Shown one piece after another: positions 9,581-17,520 of a stretch of DNA of 64,000 nucleotides; position 1 is the stretch's first letter, and each line of letters opens with the position of its first letter. The translations under genes and the position numbers were made by a program. The DNA lies in assembly GCA_963788585.1 (NCBI GenBank), contig CAWBHA010000004.1:186001-250000 (forward strand). Reading direction: 5' to 3'. Below the pieces are notes generated by a model that saw nothing but the letters and a program-made list of their open reading frames with translations, searched no databases and was not told where the DNA came from. This DNA comes from Bog-473 sp963788585 (GTDB lineage: Bacteria > Actinomycetota > Acidimicrobiia > Acidimicrobiales > RAAP-2).

Positions 9581-12079
9581 GTGGTGACACCCACCCGCGA
9601 CCCCTCGCGCTCTTCGACCGATGCCCTGGTGCTCGATGGAAGCGCCCGTCAGGCGCTGGTCACTACCCGAACGCTTGGTCGTTTAGGGTTGCGGGTAACG
9701 ACGGCGGAATCCTCCGACTTGTGCCATCCGCGGCTGGGAGTGCCGACCTTCGCCTCCCGGTGGTCGGCACAGGAAGAGATCCTTCCCAGCTATCACCGCC
9801 ATGCCACTGCGTATGCCCAGGTCCTCCTCGATCTGGTCCGTGCATATCCCACGCGCGTGCTGATTCCATCCATGGACGGGTCGATCGCCGCTCTCCGATC
9901 CTGGCGGTCACAGTTCGAGCGTCACGATGTTGCGCTTGCGCTCGCTTCGGAAGCGGCGCTCGACATTGCGAACGACAAGCAACGCACTCTGGCGGCTGCC
10001 GCCGAGCTCGGAATCCCATGTCCCCGGACCGTTGCGATCGATTGTCTCGCGGACACCGCGACGGCACTCGCAGAGGTCGGCTACCCCGCAGTCATCAAGC
10101 CAACCCATTCCTGGGTGTCGAAGAGCGACGGCGCGACTCGAGTGATCTCGAAGGTCGTGCTCGACATGTCGGAAGCACTCGCCCGGGTGGAACAGCTCCA
10201 TGAGGCCGGGAGCTCATCCGCCGTTGTGCAGCAACTGGTCAGTGGCTCGCGCGAGGCCGTGAGTGTCTTCTACGCCCATGGGAAGGTGTGGGCGAGCTTC
10301 GCTCAGATGGCTCACCGTACGACGCCCGTTCTCGGGGGCGTCTCGGTGGCACGCGAGAGCATTTCCATGCCCGTGGAGCTGGAAAGTGCCGCTCTGGCAC
10401 TCGTACGCGCCTTCGACCTGGAGGGCTACAGCGAAGTCGAGTTCCGTCGCGACGCGGAAGGGCGTCCCCACTTGATGGAAATCAATGCCCGCTTGTCCGG
10501 CTCGCTGGAGGTGGCCGTTCGGTCAGGCGTCCCGTTTCCCGGGCTGCTGTGGCAGTGGGCGGCGGGTGAATCCCTGTCTCCGGTGGTCGGCTATCAGACC
10601 GGTATCAAGATGCGGTACCTGAAAGGGGACATCAAATGGCTCACGGAGAACGTCGGAACCCGGGGACAGCGACCGGACGGCGTGCCAGCTCGGAAGGCTA
10701 TTGCGGTGTTCACGAAAGATTTCCTCCACCGTCAGAGTTACGACTACATGGACCGAGGCGACCTCGGGCCCGCATTCGCCGCCCTGACCGGCAACCTTGG
10801 TCTCGCCCAGCAGAGGCTCGTCAAAGCGAGGCCCATAGTTCCCGCCGAACGACCGAATCCAGGTCGAACTCGAGGGAACACAGCCTTGTTCAGCACTGAG
10901 GTGGCGGTGATCGGAGCCGGGCCAAACGGGCTGTCCGTGGCAGCCCACCTCCGGCAGGCGGGAGTCGAGCATCGGGTGTTCGGCCACACGATGGGTGCCT
11001 GGCGGTCCAACATGCCAGCGGGGATGATGCTCAAGTCTGAACCCTACGCATCCGACCTTTCGGCCCCCGGCACCGGCTTCCTCGCTCGCGACTACTGCGT
11101 TCGGGCTGGCGAAGTGTACCCCGAGAGGGTCAAACCTCTGTCACGCGAACAGTTCGTGGCCTACGGCAGCTGGTTCGCCAGTCAACTGGTGCCCGACGTC
11201 GAGGAAACCGAGGTCACTTCGCTTTCCCAGTCGCCGAGGGGCGGCTTCTCGCTCCAAACCGCCAACGGTGAGCTCATCGAGGCAGCGCGCGTCGTTGTGG
11301 CCACCGGCATCACCCCGTTCGCGTACGTTCCGCCAGAGCTGTCAGGATTTCCGTCGGATCTCGTGTCGCATACGACCGAGCACGCGGACCTCGCCGGATT
11401 CCGCGGCCAGAAAGTCCTCGTCGTCGGCGGAGGGTCCTCGGCGCTGGAGACGGCGGCGTTGCTACTCGAGCACGGCGCAGCCGTCAAGCTCGCCGTCCGT
11501 GGTGAGGGCGTGTCGTATCCTCCGCCCAACCCCGCAAATCCGACCCGCCTGCAGCGACTCCGGAAACCGGTCGTTCGGCTGTGCGAAGGGTGGACCTGCT
11601 GGGGCTATGACCGGTTGCCTGACGTCTTCCGGCTCCTGCCCAAGGAAACCCGGGTCGAAAGAGGATTGGGCTTTCTGGGACCGACCGGTGCCTGGTGGCT
11701 TCGTGAACGAGTCGAGGGGAAGGTGCCGATGCTCCTCGGCCATCAAGTCCTCGGAGTCGAGAAGGTAAACGATCGCGTCAGGGTCCACCTGAGCAACTCC
11801 GAGGGTGCCGTCACCGAGTGTGCTGATCATGTCATCGCCGGAACCGGCTTTCGCTTCGACTTGACCCGCCTCACCTACCTCACGCCTTCGCTACGTGGCG
11901 ATCTCAAGCTGCTTGCCGGTGCCCCGGTGCTCGATCACCACCTCGAGTCCAATGTGCCCGGTCTCTTCTTCACCGGCGCATTGGCCGCCCCCAGTTTGGG
12001 CCCACTCATGCGGTTCGTGGCGGGGACGCACTTCACCGCCCCCCGCGTCGTCCATCGACTCCGCGACGGGAGGAAGTGA
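9581..12079 (+). CDS. ATP-grasp ligase / FAD-dependent monooxygenase fusion protein
   Basis: 832 residues with two complete enzymatic halves. Residues ~15-415 are an ATP-grasp domain: VIKPTHSW for nucleotide binding (~170) and LMEINARLSGSLE (~297) with the metal-binding Glu and Asn. ATP-grasp enzymes join a carboxylate to an amine or thiol through an acyl phosphate. Residues ~440-832 are a flavoprotein of the lysine/ornithine N-monooxygenase type: FAD motif VIGAGPNGLS, NADPH motif VVGGGSSALE (~610) and a late ATGFRFD-like segment (AGTGFRFDL). The fusion suggests ligation and oxidation of one small molecule, perhaps an amino-acid or siderophore-like compound. This is inference. The GTG at 9581 has no strong RBS and GTG 9584 is an alternative. 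It follows a CmcI-like methyltransferase, so a three-step cassette is plausible. Confidence 0.8.
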   Translation: MVTPTRDPSRSSTDALVLDGSARQALVTTRTLGRLGLRVTTAESSDLCHPRLGVPTFASRWSAQEEILPSYHRHATAYAQVLLDLVRAYPTRVLIPSMDGSIAALRSWRSQFERHDVALALASEAALDIANDKQRTLAAAAELGIPCPRTVAIDCLADTATALAEVGYPAVIKPTHSWVSKSDGATRVISKVVLDMSEALARVEQLHEAGSSSAVVQQLVSGSREAVSVFYAHGKVWASFAQMAHRTTPVLGGVSVARESISMPVELESAALALVRAFDLEGYSEVEFRRDAEGRPHLMEINARLSGSLEVAVRSGVPFPGLLWQWAAGESLSPVVGYQTGIKMRYLKGDIKWLTENVGTRGQRPDGVPARKAIAVFTKDFLHRQSYDYMDRGDLGPAFAALTGNLGLAQQRLVKARPIVPAERPNPGRTRGNTALFSTEVAVIGAGPNGLSVAAHLRQAGVEHRVFGHTMGAWRSNMPAGMMLKSEPYASDLSAPGTGFLARDYCVRAGEVYPERVKPLSREQFVAYGSWFASQLVPDVEETEVTSLSQSPRGGFSLQTANGELIEAARVVVATGITPFAYVPPELSGFPSDLVSHTTEHADLAGFRGQKVLVVGGGSSALETAALLLEHGAAVKLAVRGEGVSYPPPNPANPTRLQRLRKPVVRLCEGWTCWGYDRLPDVFRLLPKETRVERGLGFLGPTGAWWLRERVEGKVPMLLGHQVLGVEKVNDRVRVHLSNSEGAVTECADHVIAGTGFRFDLTRLTYLTPSLRGDLKLLAGAPVLDHHLESNVPGLFFTGALAAPSLGPLMRFVAGTHFTAPRVVHRLRDGRK

Positions 12080-12214
12080 ATCGGCGTCACCTCGCGGGCC
12101 CATCCGCCTCGCAATCGGGACGGCCACGCGGGATGCGCCTGCCGCCTGCCGGCCAAGGAATCGAAGAACGGCCGGATCGTGTCGGCCATCACGCTCGCTC
12201 CCCCACGCCCGAGC

Positions 12215-12354
12215 CGGACAGACGAGGTCGTGCAGGCCCGTCTGGGCCATGCTCCTTGGCCCGAGACGCTCGACGCGTACTCGCACTTGTGGCCGATTCC
12301 GACGCCATCACGCGCGCCGCGGTCGACAACGCTCTCCCAGAATCTCTCCGGTAG
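12215..12354 (+). pseudogene. C-terminal remnant of a tyrosine recombinase (phage-type integrase)
   Basis: The frame from ~12215 reads DEVVQARLGHAPWPETLDAY then SHLWP. After a one-base shift at ~12292 it continues DSDAITRAAVDNAL to a TAG at 12352-12354. VQARLGH followed by TLD-YSHLWPDSD-TRAAVD is the standard C-terminus of actinobacterial site-specific integrases and includes the catalytic His region and the terminal Tyr (DAYSHLW). Everything upstream, including the first catalytic Arg, is missing. This is evidence of past mobile-element activity next to the ATP-grasp cassette. Confidence 0.75.
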
Positions 12355-12504
12355 GCCGATCGCACTCGAGAAACCCGCCTCCAAACTGGCTCACCTTCAC
12401 GACGTCGCTGGCCCTGGCGAGGGGCAGCGTCCGTCGACGCTGCGTGCCCTTGTCTCTCGAGCTCGGCGCCTCTTGCGGTGGGCCCTCCTCCGCGTCCCGG
12501 GCGG

Positions 12505-12562
12505 GCAGATCCCGACTGACGTAGCGCTGCGCCAAATCAACAAGGTCATGTGGAGGTGCCTT
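12505..12562. repeat. 58-bp dispersed repeat, copy 2
   Basis: Direct repeat of 7703-7760, ~84% identical by eye. It lies 150 bp downstream of the recombinase remnant. Confidence 0.55.
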
Positions 12563-12737
12563 ATCGGACGTATGACGACGTCCGGTCCCTTCGGCGGGGT
12601 CGTTTCGCGTCCGGCGAGGGAAAGATCAACAGACGAACAAATCAAACTCCGAACAACAACTGCGGACTTCAGGTCCACTAACTTCACACCCGGGTTGAGG
12701 GACGGCGCTTGCCGGGCGCCGGGTAGGAGGAGTGTTT

Positions 12738-13658
12738 GTGCATCGGTTCCAGGGTTCGATCATTCTTTGGCGTCGCGCCGTCGGAGTCGCGATTGGAGTT
12801 GTCGCGCTCACTGTCCTTAGTGCGACAGGCCTCCAAGGAGCTGCCTCGGCGACGCAAACGCCGTGCGGCTATTGGTTGGTGGGGACTGATGGCGGCATCT
12901 TCACCTTCGGGCAAGCGGCGTTCCACGGGTCCACGGGGTCGATGACCCTCCAACGACCCGTCGTGGGCATCGCGACCACGAGCACGGGCACCGGTGTCAC
13001 GGGCTATTGGCTCGTCGCCTCAGACGGTGGGATCTTCTCATTCGATGCGGGCTTCTACGGCTCCATCCCCGGTCTCGGGCTCAACCCGGTCGGCTCGGGA
13101 CTCCCCCACAGCCTGAGCGCACCGATCGTGGGGATGGTCCGCTCCGTGACGGGCGCAGGCTACTTCTTGGTCGCCTCGGACGGCGGAGTGTTTGCCTTCG
13201 GGGACGCCACCTTCGCAGGCTCCTGCCCCGGGATCGGCGGCTGCGCGGGTTCGGTGGTCGCCGTGCTACCCGACGGGTCGGGGAAGGGTTACTGGGTCGT
13301 GACGAGCACCGGGAACGTCTACGCATTCGGTGATGCCGGCTACTACGGAGCGCCCGGTCCCCAGAGCACACCGATCACTTCTGCCGCGGCGACCGAACCC
13401 GACGGCCTCGGCTACTACGTCCTCGACGAGAGTGGACAGGTGTACGCCTACGGGGACGCGAAGTCCTACGGCAGCCTGCCGGCCGGTGCGACCGGTAGCT
13501 CGGACCCGGCCACCTCGATCTTTGTCACCGACGACGGGGCCGGCTACTGGATCGTCACCGCGCAGGGAAAGGTGTACCCCTTCGGGGACGCGCCTGCAGA
13601 AGGTGACATGTCCGGTACGGCCCTTAACGGGCCGATCATCGGTGCGACGGGCTTCTAG
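12738..13658 (+). CDS. Secreted GYWLV-repeat (beta-propeller-like) protein
   Basis: 306 residues. AGGAGGA at 12725-12731 with a 6-nt spacer points to the GTG at 12738 rather than the one at 12732. Residues ~1-38 are a signal peptide ending near GAASATQ. The rest is about six repeats of ~45 residues with the pattern GYWLVASDGGIFSFD or GYFLVASDGGVFAFGD followed by F-GS, each blade separated by PIVGM-type linkers. These repeats probably fold as a propeller. I associate them with secreted proteins of Acidimicrobiia, where function is unknown. The same module forms the C-terminal part of beta-helix copy 1 at 50191-50979, with the same SCPGIGGCAG loop and GAPGPQS blade. It is complete, followed 104 nt later by the decayed transposase gene. 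Confidence 0.8.
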   Translation: MHRFQGSIILWRRAVGVAIGVVALTVLSATGLQGAASATQTPCGYWLVGTDGGIFTFGQAAFHGSTGSMTLQRPVVGIATTSTGTGVTGYWLVASDGGIFSFDAGFYGSIPGLGLNPVGSGLPHSLSAPIVGMVRSVTGAGYFLVASDGGVFAFGDATFAGSCPGIGGCAGSVVAVLPDGSGKGYWVVTSTGNVYAFGDAGYYGAPGPQSTPITSAAATEPDGLGYYVLDESGQVYAYGDAKSYGSLPAGATGSSDPATSIFVTDDGAGYWIVTAQGKVYPFGDAPAEGDMSGTALNGPIIGATGF

Positions 13659-13689
13659 ATGTAGGAACCACAGACCTTGCTGACAGGGT

Positions 13690-14160
13690 CCACCACTGAA
13701 TGAAGCCCCCCGGGCGAGTGTGGAGCTGTTCACACACCCACGCTCACCAAGGAGGCTTCGCAATGCACCGTAACGCCCGACTGACTCCCGCTGGTCGACT
13801 CTTGCTCTGCCAGCGCATCGAGGCTGGGTGGCCCGTTGCCCACGCGGCGGAAGCCATGGGGATCTCGCGAGATCGGGCCTCCGTGTGGTGGCGCCGCTAC
13901 CAAGAGGAGGGCCTGGCCGGCCTCGAGGACCGCTCCAGCCGGCCCCATCACTGCCCGAATCGGACCCGTCCGGCCGTTGAACGCCGGATCGCCACCTTGC
14001 GACAGAGGCGAGGGCTCGGGCCAGCGCGCATCGCGGGCATCGTCGATCGACCGGCCTCGACGGTGCACCGGGTGCTCGTGCGTCAAGGGCTCACCGTCTC
14101 GACCATCTGGACCGAGCCACGAGAGCACCCATTCGCAGGATCGAGATGAGCCGCCCCGGT
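13690..14160 (+). mobile_element. Truncated IS481-family insertion sequence
   Basis: Contains the 5' end of an IS481-type transposase (13763 onward) with a typical leader that includes the short inverted repeat GTGTGgagctgttCACAC (13718-13735). The catalytic DDE part and the right end are absent, so the element cannot move on its own. The left boundary is approximate. Confidence 0.6.
13763..14160 (+). pseudogene. IS481-family transposase, N-terminal fragment
   Basis: The ATG at 13763 follows AAGGAGG with 7-nt spacing. The first ~110 residues (MHRNARLTPAGRLLLCQR ... AAEAMGISRDRASVWWRRY ... LEDRSSRPHHCP) are the helix-turn-helix region of IS481 transposases. Near 14094 the frame shifts. Other frames continue the family sequence for a further ~20 residues (LDHLDRATRE then PIRRIEMSRPG) before homology is lost, so at least two indels are present. 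The DDE catalytic domain is missing. The in-frame stop is at 14149. It is inactive by itself. Confidence 0.8.
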
Positions 14161-14631
14161 CGCGTCGGCAACCTCTCGGTTCAATACACCTAGACCTCCC
14201 GACAGACCTCCGCTCGTCTGCGTCCGGTGAAGGAACGGCCCCACGCCGGCTGGGATTCGCGTCTGTCGACAGGCGCGGAACCAGCCCCGCCAGGGCGATG
14301 ACTGACGGGGCCGGCTCCCTAGGGTTGCGCATTGCTCAACCGGCTGGTGGGCCGAGGTCGAGCATGAGCAGGGTGTCCGGGTCGCCAAGCAGTCCGGACA
14401 CCCAAAGTTCTGGAGCACCCAACGTGCGCACTGATGCACGTGGCACTGCCAAGTTGTTGAGAACTTGTGAACTTCAAGGGGCTTCAACAGTCTCGATGAA
14501 CGAAGAAAGTACCGGGAGTCCGCCCCATTGGAGTCGCCTGAGCTCGACCTGGCGCGGTCAAGCGACTCTGCCAGTGATGGCGTTTGACAGAGTGGCCTGC
14601 CCATCAGGCGGATGCTCCACTCGCGTTGGAG
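14161..14631. other. Intergenic region downstream of IS remnant
   Basis: About 470 bases with no gene I can support. It separates the IS481 remnant from the end of the aldo/keto reductase gene and contains one perfect 10-bp stem hairpin (14371-14403). Confidence 0.4.
14371..14403. other. Perfect 10-bp hairpin
   Basis: GGGTGTCCGG (14371-14380) pairs with CCGGACACCC (14394-14403) around a 13-nt loop. It lies ~230 nt beyond the stop of the aldo/keto reductase gene. There is no T tract on either side, so it is not a typical intrinsic terminator. It may be a protein-binding site or a remnant of the mobile element. Confidence 0.4.
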
Positions 14632-15633
14632 CTAGAAGCGGCGGTCCTCCTGCATCGTGGCCGCCATCAACCTCACACCTCGAATCCAATGCTTCGCAGC
14701 GCAAAGTCCCAGCCGATTCGCATCCTCACCCATTGTGCGATGTGGACGGGCTGCTTCAGCCAGTCCTCGCCACTCGTCCTCACCCAGCTCAAGGTCAGCG
14801 GCCGCCGCATTCTCGGTCAATTGGCTCTGAGTGGCGGCCCCGGGGATGGCCACCATGTTCGGGTGATGCAACACATAAGCCAGCGCCACTTGTGCTGCCG
14901 TCGCATCATGAGCCCTCGCTACTTCGCCGAGAGCCCCTATCAGCCCAGCCGTGTGGTTCAGATTGCCCTGGGAGTAAAGCGGGTCAGGGGTTCGCCAAGA
15001 CCCAGTCACGCGTTTTCCCCGGTGATACGCACCCGACAGGAAGCCACCGCCCAAGGGTTGTGCCGCGACCAGCAACCGTCCTTCGGCGATAGCCCAAGGC
15101 AGCAGGTCCTCCTCGGCATGCCGGTCGACGAGGTTGTACGTGACTTGGTTGACGAGCACGGGTGTACCGAGATGCCGCTCGGCCGCCTGCCACCGGTCTA
15201 GGCCATAATTGCTCACTCCGATCTCGGCTATCAGCCCTTCTTTCTCTACGCGTTTCATTCCAGCCATGAGAGACCCGTCGGTGAAGAAGGGGTTCGGCCA
15301 CTGGAGGTAACACAGGTCGAGTGGACGCCCAAGACGCTCGACGCTGGCGCGCACCTGGGAGGCTACGAGCCCGGCACTCGGTGCAAAGGAGAAGACTTTC
15401 GACGCAACCCGCACGCCTTCGACGCCCCTCAGGGTTGCCCCGAGGATCCGTTCGCTGTGCCCCGAACCGTAGAGGCTGAACGTATCGAAGTGGTTTATAC
15501 CCAGAGCAATGGCATGTTCAACGAGTTCCTGCGGCACATGGTCAGCTCCGTAACCCCATCCTGGATTGGCAAATTGAGAGGTGCCAAGGCCCACCTTGGA
15601 TAGTTGGCGACCCGCGAAAGCCACGTAGCGCAT
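14632..15633 (-). CDS. Aldo/keto reductase family protein
   Basis: 333 residues, normal length for the family. It is an NADPH-dependent TIM-barrel oxidoreductase. The catalytic tetrad positions are visible: Asp50 (INHFD), Tyr55 (SLYG) and Lys79 (ASKV). The position normally held by His is Gln111 (CYLQWPN instead of LLHWP). Cofactor-binding features follow: GVSNYGLDR, QPLGGGFLSG, and IPGAATQSQLTENAAA near the C-terminus. Losing the His usually lowers carbonyl reduction, so the reaction may differ. The ATG at 15633 lies only 14 nt after the methyltransferase stop, so the two form an operon. Together they might modify a sugar or glycosylated lipid, but the substrate is unknown. Confidence 0.85.
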   Translation of the reverse strand: MRYVAFAGRQLSKVGLGTSQFANPGWGYGADHVPQELVEHAIALGINHFDTFSLYGSGHSERILGATLRGVEGVRVASKVFSFAPSAGLVASQVRASVERLGRPLDLCYLQWPNPFFTDGSLMAGMKRVEKEGLIAEIGVSNYGLDRWQAAERHLGTPVLVNQVTYNLVDRHAEEDLLPWAIAEGRLLVAAQPLGGGFLSGAYHRGKRVTGSWRTPDPLYSQGNLNHTAGLIGALGEVARAHDATAAQVALAYVLHHPNMVAIPGAATQSQLTENAAAADLELGEDEWRGLAEAARPHRTMGEDANRLGLCAAKHWIRGVRLMAATMQEDRRF

Positions 15634-15647
15634 CTCGTCGGATCCCG

Positions 15648-16532
15648 TCAGGTCTGCGCAGAGACTGGAGGCGAGCGTCTGAGCTCAACCCAGAGGTGCC
15701 ACCCCATCAGGTTCCCTCCGGGCAGCCCGTGCACGGGCAACGGAGGCGCGTGCATGAACTCCTTGTGCGCCCGCAGAAGACGGAAGGCCGGGAAGTCCCG
15801 ACGAATGCCATCCGCGTCATACACCCTAGCGAACGGGCTTTGGGGACCATCGGTGTTGGCGTGCACGAATCGCTCCAGGCGGAGATAGTTGACAAGTCCC
15901 TCGCGCTCCGCGTTTCGCAAGTGAGCAGCCAGATAACCGCGTTGCACGAAGCGGCGAAAGGGCCAGGCAGCGAGCACGGCCACTCGCCTGATAACCGAGA
16001 TCGCGACGAGGTAGTTGAGCGATCGCCTCGCATAAACCATGACGACCAGGTGCCCTCGCGGACGTAGCACGCGGGCTATCTCGGTTTGTGCCGCGACGAT
16101 GTCGGGAATGTGATGCAGCACTCCGTGCGAGAACGCGAGGTCGAAGCTCCCATCCGGAAAGGGCAGCTCACCTGCTGAGGCCTGGGTGATCCCCTCGTAG
16201 CGCAATCCGTGAAGTTCGAGCCGCGCCGAGACTCTGCGGACCGCCTCTGCAGTGACATCGACGCCAGTCCACCGTGCACCGCGCCGGATCAAGCCCTCCG
16301 ATTCGCTGCCCTGACCCAGACCGATCTCAAGCACGCGCTTGCCGCGGACGTCGATCTCATCGAGACACCGAGGAATGTGGCTCTCGAGCCGGTACCTGTC
16401 GGCGTCGTAGGCCTCGAAAAAGGCGGAAAAGTCGCCCCGAAACCGGTCGTCGAGACCCCCTATCAGATCATCCCCACAGGGATGGGCTTGCCAGAAGTCC
16501 GCGATGTTCGTCTCGACTGCGGGTTCGTTCAT
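15648..16532 (-). CDS. Class I SAM-dependent methyltransferase
   Basis: 294 residues from the ATG at 16532, chosen because GAGGAT lies just upstream; an upstream TTG at 16562 would add 10 residues. SAM motif I is VLEIGLGQGSES, strand 2 ends in TGVDVT, and FDLAFSHGVLHHI with LRPRGHLVVMVY are the later motifs of the Methyltransf_11 class. The C-terminal ~120 residues carry the hydrophobic stretch LNYLVAISVIRRVAVLAAW, which may contact membrane or a lipid-linked substrate. It heads the operon with the aldo/keto reductase. The acceptor is unknown. Confidence 0.85.
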   Translation of the reverse strand: MNEPAVETNIADFWQAHPCGDDLIGGLDDRFRGDFSAFFEAYDADRYRLESHIPRCLDEIDVRGKRVLEIGLGQGSESEGLIRRGARWTGVDVTAEAVRRVSARLELHGLRYEGITQASAGELPFPDGSFDLAFSHGVLHHIPDIVAAQTEIARVLRPRGHLVVMVYARRSLNYLVAISVIRRVAVLAAWPFRRFVQRGYLAAHLRNAEREGLVNYLRLERFVHANTDGPQSPFARVYDADGIRRDFPAFRLLRAHKEFMHAPPLPVHGLPGGNLMGWHLWVELRRSPPVSAQT

Positions 16533-16704
16533 TCTCGATCCTCGGTCGGATGCCCACGGCAAGAATGGCGCTACGGCGTCTCCATGCCTTCACGGGCTTA
16601 GAGATCGAGTTGCCCCGGGCTGATACGCGAGGCCAAAGAGCAGGTCAGAGCTACAAACCGGCGCATCCTTGCCGGGTGGTCAGACCGGCGCTAGCCCCAA
16701 GGTG

Positions 16705-17520
16705 TTATGTCTTCTCGTTCAGACGAAACGACAGCCCCGTCAGCGGAAAAGTCTCAACGCCGCTCGTGTAACAAACCTCCACCCCGTATTCGAGCTGCGT
16801 CGGCATGTCCGAAAACCTCACCAAACCCCGCGATGCAAGCCATCGGAACGCAGCGAGGATGTCGACCGAGCCCACCGACACCTGCTTGTCCCGGAAGAAC
16901 ATCAGCTCGCCTCCGTCGTCGTAGAAGTGGTACGCCACTCCGCCCAAGCTGACGGCTGTGGTTGCGCGAGATGGCCAGACGGACGGCGCGCCGGTCCACT
17001 GGTTCCAGATCATGATCTCGGTGTGCCAGTCGTTTAACCAAAGGTCGTAGGCCGCATCCCACCCGCCAGCCGAAGGAAACGCCTCCGAGAAACTGGATGT
17101 TATGGAGTACCAGCGCGAGATGGGCGTCGTCGACCGGTGGTCACGACCACCAACGTCGTATTCAGTGTTTGGGTACGTCTCGACAGCCCCACTGTTGTTC
17201 GGCTGGTTCGAGACCGCATACCAGCTCGATTGGTTGCACACGTCAAGTATCTGAGGGCCGTGGCTCCCGTTCCAGGCATCGTTGTCCACCCACCAGAACG
17301 CGCCTTCGCCAGAGTCGGTGTTATCCGTGCCCCTGGAGTCCCTGGTCGAGAAGGAGGGATGCGCGCAATTGCCAGTGGGCTGGGTCCTGCTGGTCGTCAA
17401 AGTCTTCGTTGCAGGTCCGCTCGTGCCTGTCGTGGCGGTCGTGCCCATAACGAACCCGCCTGCGGCGAGAAGGGCGCCAGCGGCCAGACCGGCGAGACCG
17501 ATGGAGATCGGCCTACGAAT
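16705..17520 (-). CDS. Secreted glycoside hydrolase family 12-like protein
   Basis: From 17448 (ATG) to 16705 the protein matches the GH12 beta-jelly-roll (endoglucanase/xyloglucanase): NQPNNSGAVETYPN, then SFSEAFPSAGGWDAAYDLWL, then the nucleophile region HTEIMIWNQW and an acid/base candidate in LEYGVEVCYTSG. The ATG would leave no export signal, yet the same frame continues upstream as RRPISIGLAGLAAGALLAAGG, a clear signal peptide. The frame has no ATG, GTG or TTG there. The ATT at 17518-17520, which overlaps the TAG of the upstream gene (17513-17515), is my preferred start and would allow translational coupling. Another possibility is a frameshift fusing it to the esterase. It probably cleaves a beta-1,4-glucan. 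Confidence 0.7.
   Translation of the reverse strand: MRRPISIGLAGLAAGALLAAGGFVMGTTATTGTSGPATKTLTTSRTQPTGNCAHPSFSTRDSRGTDNTDSGEGAFWWVDNDAWNGSHGPQILDVCNQSSWYAVSNQPNNSGAVETYPNTEYDVGGRDHRSTTPISRWYSITSSFSEAFPSAGGWDAAYDLWLNDWHTEIMIWNQWTGAPSVWPSRATTAVSLGGVAYHFYDDGGELMFFRDKQVSVGSVDILAAFRWLASRGLVRFSDMPTQLEYGVEVCYTSGVETFPLTGLSFRLNEKT

Larger units (their letters stand above)
12080..12737. other. Intergenic region with recombinase remnant and dispersed repeat
   Basis: About 660 bases without an intact gene. It contains a tyrosine-recombinase tail (12215-12354) and copy 2 of the 58-bp repeat (12505-12562), and it ends with the RBS of the GYWLV-repeat gene at 12725-12731. The longer frames here have no recognisable protein character apart from the recombinase tail. 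Confidence 0.5.

Noticed and set aside
12179..12820. Plus-strand frame of 213 codons as a gene
   Set aside because: Only the recombinase-like part is recognisable; the remainder overlaps the RBS and start of the GYWLV-repeat gene and has no family character.
14371..14403. Hairpin as an intrinsic terminator
   Set aside because: The stem is perfect, but there is no T tract on either strand and it is ~230 nt from the nearest stop codon.
13836..15092. 418-codon plus-strand frame across the IS remnant and aldo/keto reductase
   Set aside because: It is out of frame with the transposase and antisense to the reductase, which has clear family motifs.
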